From Shinisaurus crocodilurus (lineage: Eukaryota > Chordata > Lepidosauria > Squamata > Shinisauridae), in the NCBI GenBank assembly GCA_021292165.1, contig CM037878.1, positions 13,078,471-13,142,470 on the forward strand: a stretch of DNA of 64,000 bases, given 5' to 3'. Below are positions 20,404-30,575 of this stretch, piece after piece (within the stretch, counting starts at the first letter, position 1; the number at the start of each line of letters is the position of its first letter). The notes beneath the pieces are model-generated. The model ran no database searches. It had not been told where the DNA came from and saw nothing but the letters and a program-made list of their open reading frames with translations. The translations under genes were made by a program, and so were the position numbers.

Positions 20404-20867
20404 GGAGGACCCTTACAAAACCTCTGGTGCCGTTCAGTCAAGTGAGGGGTTTTTTCCCCTGTGTCTCAGAATGAGCTGGTTGGCGCAATCAGAACAAGCC
20501 GCCATGCCTTGAACAAGCCACTGGCGGCTTGTTGCGAGCTGTGGCATGTGCCGGGCATGATGATGATGATGATCACCACCCGGTCTCAGGCTTGCTGTAT
20601 CGCTTGAACCCGTGCGGGCCTGGCTTGTTGGGGAGTTAAACTACTCCCTCCGATAAGCCTACAACAGCCCATGGGTTATTTGCGGATTGTTTCCCCCCCT
20701 TCCCACGAGCCATGCAGCCCGGGCTTGGATGACACGGCCACGGCGTGGTTGGGCGGTGATTCTGCACATCGTCGTGGGTCATGGCAAGCCTGCCAGTGGC
20801 TTAAGCTCTTTGGTAGTTCGCACCGGGGTGAAAAGAGTTGGAATCAAAAGCCCCCTGCTTGGGCTTA
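20404..20867. other. Unannotated stretch
   Basis: Includes a short ATG/GAT microsatellite (20558-20575). No gene or named repeat seen. Confidence 0.35.
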
Positions 20868-20870
20868 GAC

Positions 20871-21000
20871 CAGCCTTCTCAAACTGGCGCCTTCCAGATG
20901 TGTTGGACTACAACTCCCATCATTCCCCGCCAGCATGGCCGTTGGCCATGCTGGCAGGGAATGATGGGAGTTGCAGTCCAACACATCTGGGAGGCGCTGG
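20871..21000. mobile_element. Palindromic MITE type B, well-paired
   Basis: CAGCCTTCTCAAACTGGCGC, GTTGGACTACAACTCCCATC on the left; GATGGGAGTTGCAGTCCAAC and ACATCTGGGAGGCGCTGG on the right, around GGCATGGCC-like GCCAGCATGGCCGTTGGCCA. The outer right terminus is missing. Confidence 0.85.
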
Positions 21001-21002
21001 GT

Positions 21003-21180
21003 TTATTTATTTTATTATTTATTTGCAGCATTTTTACCCCGTTTGTCAGCCAAAAGAAGCCTCCCGGAGCGGCTTACAAAGATTAATATCAGACAGTCCC
21101 TGCCCTCAGGCTTACAATCTAAAAGACATGACACAAAAGGAAAAGGGATTGGGAGGGAGGAGGAAGAAAGCAAAACCCTG
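21003..21180 (-). repeat. Interspersed repeat, probably a LINE/SINE 3' tail
   Basis: TTTATTTATTTTATTATTTA, then GGAGCGGCTTACAAAGATTA and CCCTGCCCTCAGGCTTACAA. The last block recurs at about 33808-33835 (TTCCCTGCCCCACAGAGCTT), showing that it is a dispersed repeat. I cannot name the family. Confidence 0.5.
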
Positions 21181-21689
21181 GCACCAGTTCTTAGTCACAA
21201 AGCTCCTATATATATATATTTAATTCCCCCCCCCGCCCCCAGGGAGGGACAAAACAAGCTCCCTGCAGCTGTTCCTTCTTTGGCCAATGCATGGGGACTA
21301 GGTTGGTCTCCCCCTTGCCGGTGATGTTCATCTTGGGAGGCATAGGGTGCAGCCTCCCAATGGCCCTTGGTTCTCTGGACGATGGATGAGGCCAGAGTCT
21401 GCAGTCCCAGGAAACTGTCAGCTGGAGCTGTGAGTTCCTTCTGGCAGGGTGTGAGTGAACAGCGAGCTCCCTGCAGCTGCTCCCTCTCCTACTGAAGAAG
21501 GCTGGCCTTGGCTCAGGTGGGAGAAGAAAGGGGTTGAGGTGGATAGTAGAGGAATTCTTGGGGATCAGGGGCTGTGACGACGCAGGACAAAGATGCAGCC
21601 CTGTTTGCACCTTGTGGCGCCAATTTCCCATCCCTAACAAGAATACTGTTGATGGCACTGTCAGTGAACCAGCTGCTCCACGGCAGGGG
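21181..21689. other. Unannotated stretch
   Basis: CAGCTGTTCCTTCTTTGGCC near 21268 and CTCCCTGCAGCTGCTCCCTC near 21468 share a CTCCCTGCAGCTG motif; otherwise nothing I recognise. Confidence 0.3.
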
Positions 21690-21800
21690 TGGGCAGAAGG
21701 CAGATCTCCAGATGGGTTGGACATCATCTCCCACAAGCCTCAGCCAGCATGGTCAGGAATTCTGGGAGTTGAAGTCTAAAACATCTGGAGATCTGCCTAC
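21690..21800. mobile_element. Palindromic MITE type B
   Basis: GCAGATCTCCAGATGGGTTG pairs with CATCTGGAGATCTGCCTACT; the centre holds CAGCCAGCATGGTCAGGAAT. Confidence 0.7.
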
Positions 21801-21849
21801 TGTCCCACCTCTGCTCAGAGGTAGCATCCCCAAAGACATCCAAGGAGCG

Positions 21850-21957
21850 GGTTGTTGTGAGGATAAAATGGAGAGGAGGAGGAAGAGGATTATGTAAGCC
21901 GCCTTGGGTTCCTTGCAGGAAAAAAGGTGGGGTATAAATATAATAAATAAATAAATA
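21850..21957 (+). mobile_element. CORE-SINE, 3' tail only
   Basis: GGTTGTTGTGAGGATAAAAT followed by GCCGCCTTGGGTTCCTTGCA and GGTATAAATATAATAAATAA. The 5' half is absent, as is usual for 5'-truncated retroposons. Confidence 0.85.
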
Positions 21958-22780
21958 ATCCTATGCAGGTCAATTCAAAAGTAAATCTCAATGGGTCTTA
22001 GTCCCAGCTAAGTGGATATAATAGGCAGCTTAAATTTCTACAGTGGGGAAGGAACGGCCAAGATAGGATAATTCAATAAGCAAAGATATTGATGTGCACC
22101 CAGGTGGTGAATTTCTCTCAGACGTGAGCATTAACCATGGAGTGCTATGAGTCCTCCTTATGGAATGGAGCGTTTGCATTGATTTTCCCAGCCAGAGCTG
22201 AGAAAGCATCCGGCTGCTTTGAGGCATCTCTCCCCACACCATAAAAAACAAAAACAAAAAAAGCTTAGCGTGCGGCTTAGTTTTTCCTTCCCACCCCCAC
22301 CCCCCCCACATTTGCGCATGGAAGCTTAAAAAAAAAAAAAGTCAACCCTTTTTTGTGCGTGCCACGGTTCCCAACATTTGCTTGGTTCTGTTGTTCAGGG
22401 CAACGCAGACGATGCTATTCAGGGGTGGTTGTGGTTGTTGTTTTAAATGTACAGCTGGCTGTCGAATGCACAAATCGAACTGGGCACAGGAGTACGTGTA
22501 AATTCCCGTTGGTTTTGTTTTTTTAAATATATTTTATTTAGTTATTATAAACTACATACAAAACTATAAAACACCAACAGACAACTAAAATAAATCATAA
22601 GGTGCACACCCGCCCCACACGCCTAGAGACCAACTAATATACATCCATCCCCTTAATCAATTAAATTCCACATTCCAAAAATATAACATATCCTGACAAG
22701 GCATACTCCCCTTCCCCTTTATTAATACATGGTCTAATAATTGATTCCATATATCCATACAATTCTTCTTCTTCAACTGT
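21958..22780. other. Unannotated, partly LINE-like stretch
   Basis: Begins with AATCCTATGCAGGTC, an end of the squamate-type AATCCTATGCA repeat. From 22520 it is AT-rich (TATTTTATTTAGTTATTATA, CAAAACTATAAAACACCAAC) and could be a LINE 3' UTR on the - strand, but I cannot name it. A runs at 22326. Confidence 0.35.
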
Positions 22781-22783
22781 CCC

Positions 22784-22855
22784 TTTTTGCATTTGATACT
22801 AGTAAATTCTCGTTGGAGCTTTTTGCATTTGATACTAGTAAATTCTCGTTGGAGC
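22784..22855. repeat. 36-bp tandem duplication
   Basis: TTTTTGCATTTGATACTAGT AAATTCTCGTTGGAGC occurs twice in direct succession without a visible difference, so the duplication is recent or the region polymorphic. Confidence 0.9.
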
Positions 22856-23079
22856 TGCCCCCCCCCCTTCTCCCTTCGAATCTCCAGTTCCTTCCTGCTT
22901 CTGCCCTGGCTGCATTCATTGCCACCGCCAGCTTTCTCCCACATGTACATTATAATATCAGGAGCTGGAGCGGCAATCTAGAGCAGAAATTTCGTGCCTG
23001 CCAATATGGACGAGCCCCGAGGAAAATCGGGAACTTACCCGTGGCTGGCCTGTTTGAGTCGCTTGGCTTGTTGGAGAAG

Positions 23080-23180
23080 GCCTAGAGCCCGGTGCCCTCC
23101 AGACTGTTGGACTACAACTCCCATCCTCCCAACCAGCCATTGTGCTGGCTTGGGTGATGGGCGTTGTAGTCCTTGGATTG
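23080..23180. mobile_element. Palindromic MITE type B
   Basis: CGGTGCCCTCCAGACTGTTG, GACTACAACTCCCATCCTCC on the left; GGTGATGGGCGTTGTAGTCC on the right. Confidence 0.78.
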
Positions 23181-23206
23181 GATGCTCTCAATGAATTTTA
23201 ATCCAA

Positions 23207-23420
23207 ATTAAAAATCTCTGTACAAATTTTTTTTGGGGGGGGGGATTTCGTTTTGATATAAGAGTGTTTTGGATTACAAGCACGTTTCGCGGACGAATTA
23301 GGCTCTCAATCCATGCTACGTATAGGTAGAGAGGAAGGAAATCCTGGGTGCATTGCTGCTGGGGCTTTTTCGTCCAACCATTGGAGGCACCTGTGCCTTA
23401 AACAGCAATCTATGTAAACA
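23207..23420. mobile_element. Mariner-like MITE, partial copy
   Basis: AAAAATCTCTGTACAAATTT and TTTCGTTTTGATATAAGAGT match the element at 26466-26714 and run on with TTGGATTACAAGCACGTTTC. Only the right half is present. Similarity continues past the terminus into TAGAGAGGAAGGAAAT, so the two copies also share flanking sequence. Confidence 0.65.
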
Positions 23421-23640
23421 ACAGAAATAATATATAAGGTAATAAAAAACATTTTACCCGCCTTCGTCTAGCAGGCGGTGCTAAAAATATAAAACACATA
23501 CATTGGAAACAGCGAAAACTATAAAAAATACAACATCAGGCACCCAACACCAAGAGTTTTGCATCGCGGATAGCCTGCGGTAGATCAGTGCTTAGGGCTT
23601 TTTAAAATCCCAAAAGCTGGGAGCTGAGATCTCCTCCAGG
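23421..23640 (-). mobile_element. L2-like LINE tail, decayed
   Basis: CCCGCCTTCGTCTAGCAGGC, then A-rich AAATATAAAACACATACATT and GGCACCCAACACCAAGAG, the same plan as other inverted L2 tails in the window. Assignment is tentative. Confidence 0.4.
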
Positions 23641-24180
23641 CCATGTCCATAGCTGGGACATCAGAGAAAGGTCTCGAGACCGTCGGCATTCTGACTGAGT
23701 TGTCTCCAGAGACAGTGCGGGCATTGGAGAGGCGATCCGTAGGTTGGACCAACCAGTGGCTTAAGGCTTATACTCGCCCAGCTCAGCCCCACCTCTATGG
23801 TGACACCAATGCTCATGATGAAGCTAGCCTACAGGAGCCACAATAAACACGGTAAGGTTCCCCCCCCCCCCAAAGCTCACGGGAAGAGGCTGTCTGTAGG
23901 ACAGAGGTTTTGGGGCTGTTCCTTCCAGCCCCTGGTTATCTGTCCACCAGGAACAACCCCACACACCGCCTCTCCCGAGCAGCCTACTCATGCAAATTAA
24001 TATTGCCAGAACAGAGGGACGGATCCATCTCGTCTCAGGATGCGTCTATCTGCCACCTGCAATGAACTCTGCAGGAAGCAACGCTCAGGAGAACGCTGGC
24101 ATAATGCCATGCAATGGCATCGGTGAACATGATCTCTCCCTTGTGTGCACTGTTGAATATGAATGCAGTGTAACTCTGTG

Positions 24181-24205
24181 TGTGCGAGCGAGCGAGCGAG
24201 CGAGC

Positions 24206-24236
<31 letters not shown>

Positions 24237-24239
24237 CAA
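24181..24239. repeat. GCGA / GA microsatellite
   Basis: GCGA units (24186-24207) run into a GA tract to 24238, about 50 bp of purine-rich repeat. Confidence 0.92.
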
Positions 24240-24244
24240 GCAAT

Positions 24245-24445
24245 GAACATCAGAAGCTGCCTTATACTGAGTCAGACCCTTGGTCCATCTAGCCCAGGAT
24301 TGTCAACACTGACTGGCAGCAACGGCTCTCCAGGGTTTCAGGCAGGATTCTTTCCGAGCCCTACCTGGAGATGCCGCCGGGAATCGAACCGGGGACCTCC
24401 TGCATGCCAAGCAGGTGCTCTGCCACGGAGCCACGGCCTCAGCCC
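24245..24445 (-). mobile_element. tRNA-Ala-like SINE, full length
   Basis: On the - strand: head CGTGGCTCCGTGGCAGAGCA, anticodon region CTTGGCATGCAGGAGGTCCC, B box GGTTCGATTCCC, body CCCTGGAGAGCCGTTGCTGC, tail GATGGACCAAGGGTCTGACT CAGTATAAGGCAGCTTCTGA. The tail resembles the 3' end of the CR1 copies nearby. It follows directly on a microsatellite. Confidence 0.87.
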
Positions 24446-24449
24446 TATG

Positions 24450-24580
24450 ATCTTTCCAGATGTGTGGGATTACAGATCCCACCATCCCCAGCCAGCATGC
24501 CAACAGCCAGGGATGTTGGCTGCAGATGATGAGAACTGTAGTCCAGCTCATCTGGAGTTGCCAGTTTGGGGGTGGCCACT
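24450..24580. mobile_element. Palindromic MITE type B, decayed
   Basis: TTTCCAGATGTGTGGGATTA with CAGATCCCACCATCCCC on the left; GAGAACTGTAGTCCAGCTCA and CTGGAGTTGCCAGTTTGGGG on the right. Confidence 0.7.
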
Positions 24581-25339
24581 CTTCTTTTCTCACTGTTATA
24601 CTCCTGGCTGTTAACCGCTCTGCAGCATTGACTTCTCTACACAAGGCATTTATTGTGTGCGCATCATGATTCCTCACTCATGGTAGTTTGCGGGTGCTTT
24701 GCATGACGTCTTCGTCATCCTCCAGGGCTTCTACTGTGCTTTGCAACCATTTCTGTGGCCTTTTTTAGATCGAGGAGAGTCTGGTATTATTTAGAAATGG
24801 TGCTATAAGAAGCTCGTGTATTTTTGCAATTCTGCTGTACTGCAGCGCCACCTTGTGGTTGTGTAATGGAACAAGTAGAAAGGTAGAGAAAGAAAACCCC
24901 GGGGGGGGGGGGGGACACACATATAAAGGGCTGAACTTAATTCCACAAAGAATCCGGAAGCAGAAGCCTCGGTAAAGTGGAGGGTTAAAAGTCTCATGCA
25001 GAGAAGCCCTAGCGCTGTTCTTCCCTAACAACACTGGTGAATTGCAAAGCTTTGGCTCTATGAGATATGGAACATTTAAGACGCAAACAACAACAAAGGA
25101 ACCTGTGTTGATCCATAAGAGAGAGAAAAAAAAAATCCACAATCCACAATTGGGCAATAATTGCCTTTATTGGGACCAATCAAAATGTTTCAAGCGAATG
25201 AGCCCACTTTCGCATTCTCCAGTTAAGCATTTCAGTTACACAGAGCTGGAAGGCAGAATTAGTCTTGCAGCTGAAAGAAGGAAAGATGAACAGCTGACAA
25301 CGGCGGGTGCAGCCCGCGTAGTCGCTTCAAATCTCCAGT
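24581..25339. other. Unannotated stretch
   Basis: A G run (24900-24914) and an A run (25127-25136); no exon or named repeat. Confidence 0.35.
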
Positions 25340-25475
25340 TTAGCCACAGATTCACTGGTTTGTCTTTAGGCAAGCCAGCATCTCTCAGCCTCTGCTATCT
25401 CCCCAATCTGCAAGATGGGGATGATAATACTGGCCTACCTCACAGGCTTGTTGTAAGGGATTGGGGTGATGCCAG
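25340..25475 (+). mobile_element. MIR/CORE-SINE-like fragment, old
   Basis: GGCAAGCCAGCATCTCTCAG, CCTCTGCTATCTCCCCAATC, TGCAAGATGGGGATGATAAT and CTACCTCACAGGCTTGTTGT follow the order of a MIR CORE. Divergence suggests an older layer than the CORE-SINE copies at 7556 or 11436. Confidence 0.65.
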
Positions 25476-26040
25476 GGAAAGCTTCGCCTGCAAAAATTTC
25501 TGCATGCCAGGTGGATGCTAAAGGCATGGGGGAAGAGGCAACAAAAAGAAGTTGGCGATATGAATGACCCCCACCCATCCACCCCATATCACCCTCCAAC
25601 AAGCATTGCTTATCTCCCTTCCTGTCACTGCCATCTACAGATGTATCAGAAGGAGGTGGAAGGGCTGAGGAGTGCAGCCAGGTAGAGTGGGGGGGAGGAG
25701 GAATGATGAACGGAGAGGCACTGCAGGAGGATGCGCCAAGGTCAGGTGCTGTAGTTCCCTCGAGCCCTGGTCCAAGCGGCTGCCCCAGGAAAGCCAAGTG
25801 GCAGAAACGGGACACACATTATGCTAATGTTGTTTGATCTAATAAAGCCCTCTAATTTGATCCATCAGATACAAACTCTCTTCAGTATCAGCAGAAGTTG
25901 GGAAGAGCTTGTCCGCGCGACACGGCGACTGCTGCACCCGGGGCAAGGTCAGTCGGGAGAAGCCGCAAGCCTGCAGCAAACCTAAACAGAGGCTCGTCCC
26001 GCCGAGGTCAGTGGGACTTCCTCCCAAATAAATGGAAGCT
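25476..26040. other. Unannotated stretch
   Basis: No repeat or exon recognised. Confidence 0.3.
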
Positions 26041-26041
26041 T

Positions 26042-26222
26042 ATAGATTCATAGATCATAGAGTTGGAAGGGGGGCCTACAAGGCCATGGAGTCCAGCCCC
26101 CTGCTCAATGCAGGGAACTAGAGGAGGGGTCTCCCATCCAAGTAATAATAACCAGGCCTGACCCTGCTTAGCTTTCCACGCTCAAGGCAAGCTGAGCCAG
26201 CTTGAGCCGCAGGCCTTAGATA
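26042..26222 (-). mobile_element. 5S rRNA-derived SINE with CR1-like tail, copy 1
   Basis: On the - strand the head contains GGAAAGCTAAGCAGGGTCAG, GCCTGGTTATTATTACTTGG and ATGGGAGACC, which follow the middle of eukaryotic 5S rRNA including the box C region of its internal promoter. The 3' end reads CCTTGTAGGCCCC then CTTCCAACTCTATGATCTAT, the same ending as the CR1 copy at 34095. It is a retroposon and not a 5S gene, since the first part of 5S is replaced by unrelated sequence. Confidence 0.85.
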
Positions 26223-26463
26223 GGCAGGGGGGCAGATTGCTGCAAACTTAAAATGAATTTAACATTGGCTTAAATATCATGGTGTTGTCGTCCCCGCCCC
26301 TGAAATTGGCAGGAGGAGTCCTTAGGAAGCCATGCTAGTCGGGCCAGTTTCAATGCTGTCAGTGCAAACGCTTTCTTAAAGAGTGTATAGCAATTGGAAA
26401 AGCAACCACTGCAGATCCCCCAAGGAAAATGGGATCAAATTCACCTGAGAAATTGCTCGGCAA
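26223..26463. other. Short unannotated interval
   Basis: Nothing recognised between the 5S-derived SINE and the mariner-like MITE. Confidence 0.3.
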
Positions 26464-26465
26464 TA

Positions 26466-26714
26466 CAGTAATACCTTGGATTGCAAGTAACTTGGTTTGA
26501 GAGCGTTTTGCAAGACAAGCAAATTTTTAAATATTTATTTAATTTTTTTTTACTTGATATACAAGTGATGTCTTGCAATACAAGTACTGCAGTATGGCTT
26601 AAATTAAAAATCTCTGTACAAATTTTTTTTGGGGATTTCGTTTTGATATAAGAGTGTTTTGGATTACAAGCACGTTTCCGGAACGAATTATGCTCTCAAT
26701 CCAAGGCATGACTG
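26466..26714. mobile_element. Mariner/Tc1-like MITE (249 bp)
   Basis: Inverted ends CAGTAATACCTTGGATTG and CAATCCAAGGCATGACTG with TA on each side (26464-26465, 26715-26716), the target duplication of Tc1/mariner elements. The interior is AT-rich and non-coding. Confidence 0.8.
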
Positions 26715-26716
26715 TA

Positions 26717-27289
26717 TAGGATAAGAAGAAGGAAATGGCCTGGGTTGCCATTGCTGTTGCCTTTTTTCTCATAGCATGGCTTCTGTGCCTTTAACAGTCT
26801 GTGTGACAGACAGAAATACCAGGGGGGAAGGTACTCCGAGCCTGAAGGTAATGATGTAAAAAAAAAAGACTTCATCTGTTGAATTTTGGCCCATCCAGCA
26901 TCTGTTAAAGGCACAGCAGCCCTATCAAAAAAATAAGTTGGCAACCCCTAATTTGGACTGGTCCAAATTACCCAAGGGAAGACACAAATAACAAACAAAT
27001 TATGTATCCCCCACTCCCCTCCGTCTGGGGACTGCTTATAAGGCATGCCCATTCCAATCTTCAGCATCCTTGGTCGGGTTGTGTTTTCTTGTTTGAAGCT
27101 GTGGGCTGCAATCCAGAGGTGCACGGCGAGTGCATTGCAGCTAGGGGTGTATGTGGATGTTGTTAAATCTCTTCCGTTTGTGTTTCGCGGATTGTCAGGC
27201 ATAATTTCATTCTGTCGTCCACTTATTGATGGAATCAGATCTTTTTTTGGCGGGGGGTTGTATGAGAATTTTGTCCCAATCCCCCCACC
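26717..27289. other. Unannotated stretch
   Basis: The first part (GAAGGAAATGGCCTGGGTTG) also resembles the flank of the partial mariner-like copy at 23207. No exon recognised. Confidence 0.3.
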
Positions 27290-27294
27290 CCAAG

Positions 27295-27440
27295 TTAAAA
27301 AAAAACAAACCAGTCCACAAGTTCATGGAACTCGGAAAAAGCCGGTTCACTGCAGAATCTGCAGGTTGGATTGACAGAAATCCGAACTCGTTCGAATCCA
27401 TTGTGGATTTCTCCGCCTTTGCAGCTATCTTGTGAGTGTC
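27295..27440 (-). repeat. Dispersed repeat type L, copy 1
   Basis: On the - strand GGAGAAATCCACAATGGATT, GAACGAGTTCGGATTTCTGT and GATTCTGCAGTGAACCGG align with 62108-62210 on the + strand. The two therefore define a moderately diverged dispersed repeat of unknown class. Confidence 0.6.
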
Positions 27441-27605
27441 CCTTTCGGCAGCTCCCTCACCTCTCTGCACCCCCCCTCCCCACAACTAAGGGCAGGTTCA
27501 CACATTCATCTACAGTGCTTGATTTCTCATAATGGGATTACTCTATGTGGATGACGGGCAGGGGATTGTGTCAACTGACCTCATCGAAGAGCATGATCTT
27601 TGTGG

Positions 27606-27787
27606 CAGGCCTGTAGCCAGCTTAAAGGTTCGGGGGGGGGCACAAAAAAATAGAGGGGGCAGTTCATCTGGTCTGCAGGCCTTTTAAAGACAAAATTGTA
27701 AAAAAAAATATTAAAATTATTTGTTTGTAAAAAAAACCGGGGGGGGGGGGCACACACACACCCAGTGCACCCCTGGCTACAGGCACG
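27606..27787. mobile_element. hAT-like MITE type N
   Basis: Ends CAGGCCTGTAGCCAG and CTGGCTACAGGCACG, perfect 8-bp duplication CTTTGTGG (27598-27605, 27788-27795). The interior holds G runs and an AT-rich middle. Single copy in the window. Confidence 0.88.
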
Positions 27788-27795
27788 CTTTGTGG

Positions 27796-28100
27796 TGATG
27801 TCTGTGGTGTTAGTTTCCTTGATGTTACCATTGTCAAATGATTAACATGCATGTGTGAATGAGCTTTTAAAACCCCCCTAGGTTTAAAATGCAGTTTTGG
27901 AATTCAGCCCCAAAGCAGCTGAACAGGGGAGCCAGACAAATGGATCAGCAAACTTGTACCCCACCTTTCCATCCAAAGATGCCCAAAGTGGCTAAAAATA
28001 TAAAATTAAAAACAAACAAACAAAAAATCAATGAAGCACACAACTGGAAGTAGACAGAAATGGTAGATATAATGTTATGAGATTTGGGTATGGACTACAT
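27796..28100. other. Unannotated stretch
   Basis: CCCCACCTTTCCATCCAAAG with AAATATAAAATTAAAAACAA (27959-28025) could be an inverted L2-like tail; otherwise nothing recognised. Confidence 0.3.
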
Positions 28101-28101
28101 A

Positions 28102-28256
28102 GGATCATAGAGTTGGAAGGGGCCTACAAGGCCATCAACCCACAGCTCAATGCAGGAAACTAGAGGAGGGGTCTCCCATCCAAGTAATCACCAGGCCTGA
28201 CCCTGCTTAGTTTTCCACACTCAGACAAGCTGAGCCAGCATGAGCCACAGACCATG
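28102..28256 (-). mobile_element. 5S rRNA-derived SINE with CR1-like tail, copy 2
   Basis: The + strand runs CATAGAGTTGGAAGGGGCCT, GAGGGGTCTCCCATCCAAGT, CACCAGGCCTGACCCTGCTT and AGTTTTCCACACTCAGACAA: the same 5S head and CR1-like tail as the other two copies, in the same orientation. Confidence 0.85.
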
Positions 28257-28419
28257 ACCTCTCTGGAGTCTCTTCCACATGGTCAGTGGTCAGGAAGCCT
28301 GGAAGATGTAGTCTATAACATCTGCCGGGCACCAAGTCAGGCAAGACCTGTACTTTATTTGGATGGATCTTTTTTAACTGAGGGCCACCAGCGACTGACC
28401 AGGGTTGGGAATCACGAAA

Positions 28420-29035
28420 TGAACTGCAAAAAAGGCAAATGCTATTTCGGGCCGCATTAATAGAAGTATAGTTTCTAGATTGCGTGCAGTACTAGTTCCC
28501 CTGTACTCAGCACTGGTTAGGCCTCATCTTGAGTACTGCATCCAGTTCTGGGCACCACGCTTTAAGAAGGATGCAGACAAACTGGAGAGGGTTCAGAGGA
28601 GGGCATCAAAGATGATCAGGGGACTGGAAACAAAGCTCTATGAGGAGAGACTGAAGGAACTGGCCATGTTAAGTCTTCAGAACAGAAGACTGAGGGTAGA
28701 TGCGATCATGCTCTTCAAGTGCTAGTAAGGTTGTCACACAGAAGATCTCTTCTTGATCATCCCAGAGTGCAGGACATGGAATAATGTGCTCTAGTTACAG
28801 GAAGCCAGATTCCACCTGGACATCAGGAAAAACTCCCTGATTGTTCAAGCAATACGCCAATGGAACCAATTACCAAGGGAGGCAGTGGGCTCTCCCACAC
28901 TGGAGGCATTCAAGGTGCAGCTGGACAGCCATCTGTCAGAGATGCTTTTTAACTTGGATTCCTGCATTGAGCAGGGGTTGGACTCGATGGCCTGGTAGGC
29001 CCCTTCCAACTCTAGTATTCTATGACTCAGTGTTT
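28420..29035 (+). mobile_element. CR1 LINE 3' end with fossil ORF2 C-terminus
   Basis: Frame 28480-28725 reads [20 protein letters not shown] then [21 protein letters not shown], the C-terminal part of CR1-type ORF2 after the reverse transcriptase domain. It is followed by the CR1 3' UTR and ends ...CCAACTCTAGTATTCTATGA. The upstream reverse transcriptase is missing, so this is a dead, 5'-truncated copy. Confidence 0.9.
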
Positions 29036-29521
29036 CTATGCTTCCCTAGGAAACAGTGGAAAGGGAGCATGAGAAACTCACAGTTCATTCAAGTGCATTT
29101 GGGGTTGAGACTCACTTGTTCAGTAGCTTCTGTTGCTGAAGTGAGGACCAGCACTCCAGGCCTGTTGCATAAGAGGGAATTGTTCCGACGTGGAGCTCAA
29201 TTCAAAAGACCCATCCAATTAAAGGCCCTCTCCCTCCACCGCTAAGTGGGTATTGCTAAGTTCTCTCCTCTCGGCTCTCGGGGCAACGTTTCTGTGGCAG
29301 ACAAAGCCCGGGAAAGACTGTACAAAGGTGTTTCCATTGTTTGAATCCATCTCGTCAAGGCTGAGTGATGGCATCCCCGGAGGAAAAGTACATTTCATGC
29401 AGCAGCTCCGCTGTTTGTGTGTAACACACAAAGGCGTTTAAGTCTGGCTCAAAAGCCACTTAGACACATTCCCCTAAGGGCGAGAGGATGTATACAGAGA
29501 ACAAGTTAATGACAGGGAGCA
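29036..29521. other. Unannotated stretch
   Basis: The first part resembles L2-type sequence (AAAGACCCATCCAATTAAAG), but I cannot assign it; no exon. Confidence 0.3.
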
Positions 29522-29667
29522 GGGCTGGCATCAAGGGTAGGCATGGTTGGGCACTTGCCAAGGACCCGCACCCCAGCAGGGGCCCAGTGACAAGAGCTCC
29601 CTCCTCTTCACCATTTGCAACCTGCTCATTTGTCTGCCTCTGGCCCAGAAAACAGGGGTGGTGAGAA

Positions 29668-29698
<31 letters not shown>

Positions 29699-30575
29699 AC
29701 GCCACTGCCAATGTGCTCCCTGCTCCCGGCCTGTCAGGCAGGCGAGCAATAGCAATGATGAGAAAGAGGAGGAAGAATAGCTGCTGGGCGACAATGGCAG
29801 TGAGAAGGTCGGCTCACTGAGGAGGGGCCCATTGAGGGTGCCAGGGATGGGGACTCGGACTCCAGGACTCGACTCGTGAGTCGGACTGAGTCCCCCCCTC
29901 TGACTCGACTCGGACTCGAATCCCAATATTTTTAATGGGACTCGAGACTCGACTCGGGACTCGAGACCAAGGACTCTTCAGCATCCCTGGGCTGTGCCAG
30001 AAGGAGTGGAGAGAAGTGAGATTGCCGGCGAAGATTTTATTTTTTTAAATCATTTTCCTAAAATGCAACCTTTCAGATATTTTGGGTTTGGCTGCCTCTG
30101 CCTGCCTGCTTTGGGGTTCTCTGCCTCCTCTGCCTGCCTGGTCTCTTCTTAACCAGTTCCACAGTTTGAATTGTCCAAGACAAAGGCCTCTGCCTGCCTG
30201 TTTTGGGGTTCCCCGCTTCCTCTGCCTGCCTGGTTATTTTGGGTTTGTCTGCCTGGTCTGTTCTTGTCAAAATCAGTGGCAGAGTTTTGAAATAAAAAGG
30301 CACACTTGTGCCTAGAATTTATTTAAGCCACACATCTGAAGTAGCCTTATTTTGTTGGGGGGAAACCCATTGATTTTAATAGGGACTCGTGGAGTCAGCT
30401 TTGGGAGTGACTCAGGACTCGGGACTCGTGAGTCACCATTTTGGACCAAGGACTCGGACTCGAGACCCGGGTCCAAAGACTCGTGACTCGACTCATGACT
30501 CGAGACCAAGGACTCTTCAACATCCCTGGAGGGTGTCTTGCCTAAGGGCCCTCCAAAACCTGGAGCTGGCACTCT
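29522..30575 (+). mobile_element. hAT-like repeat type I, copy 3, split by an insertion
   Basis: Left part AGGGCTGGCATCAAGGGTAG ... GGTCGGCTCACTGAGGAGGG and right part CTAAGGGCCCTCCAAAACCT GGAGCTGGCACTC match the copy at 2026. The two parts are separated by the 686-bp element at 29843. A CAG microsatellite (29670-29698) lies in the left part. Confidence 0.72.
29843..30528. mobile_element. hAT-like element type J with GACTCG arrays (686 bp)
   Basis: Ends CAGGGATG and CATCCCTG; flanks GAGGGTGC / GAGGGTGT (29835-29842, 30529-30536) are an 8-bp duplication with one mismatch. About ten GACTCG hexamers crowd the first 125 bp and about eight the last 140 bp. The middle (30085-30290) has two tandem blocks starting CTCTGCCTGCCTG. 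Both end regions finish with CCAAGGACTCTTCA(G/A)CATCCCTG, so the left end seems to contain a complete inner terminus of its own at 29970-29990. No coding frame. Confidence 0.8.

Noticed and set aside
26042..26222. Possible 5S rRNA gene
   Set aside because: Only the middle of 5S is present, and it is joined to a CR1-like tail in three dispersed copies.
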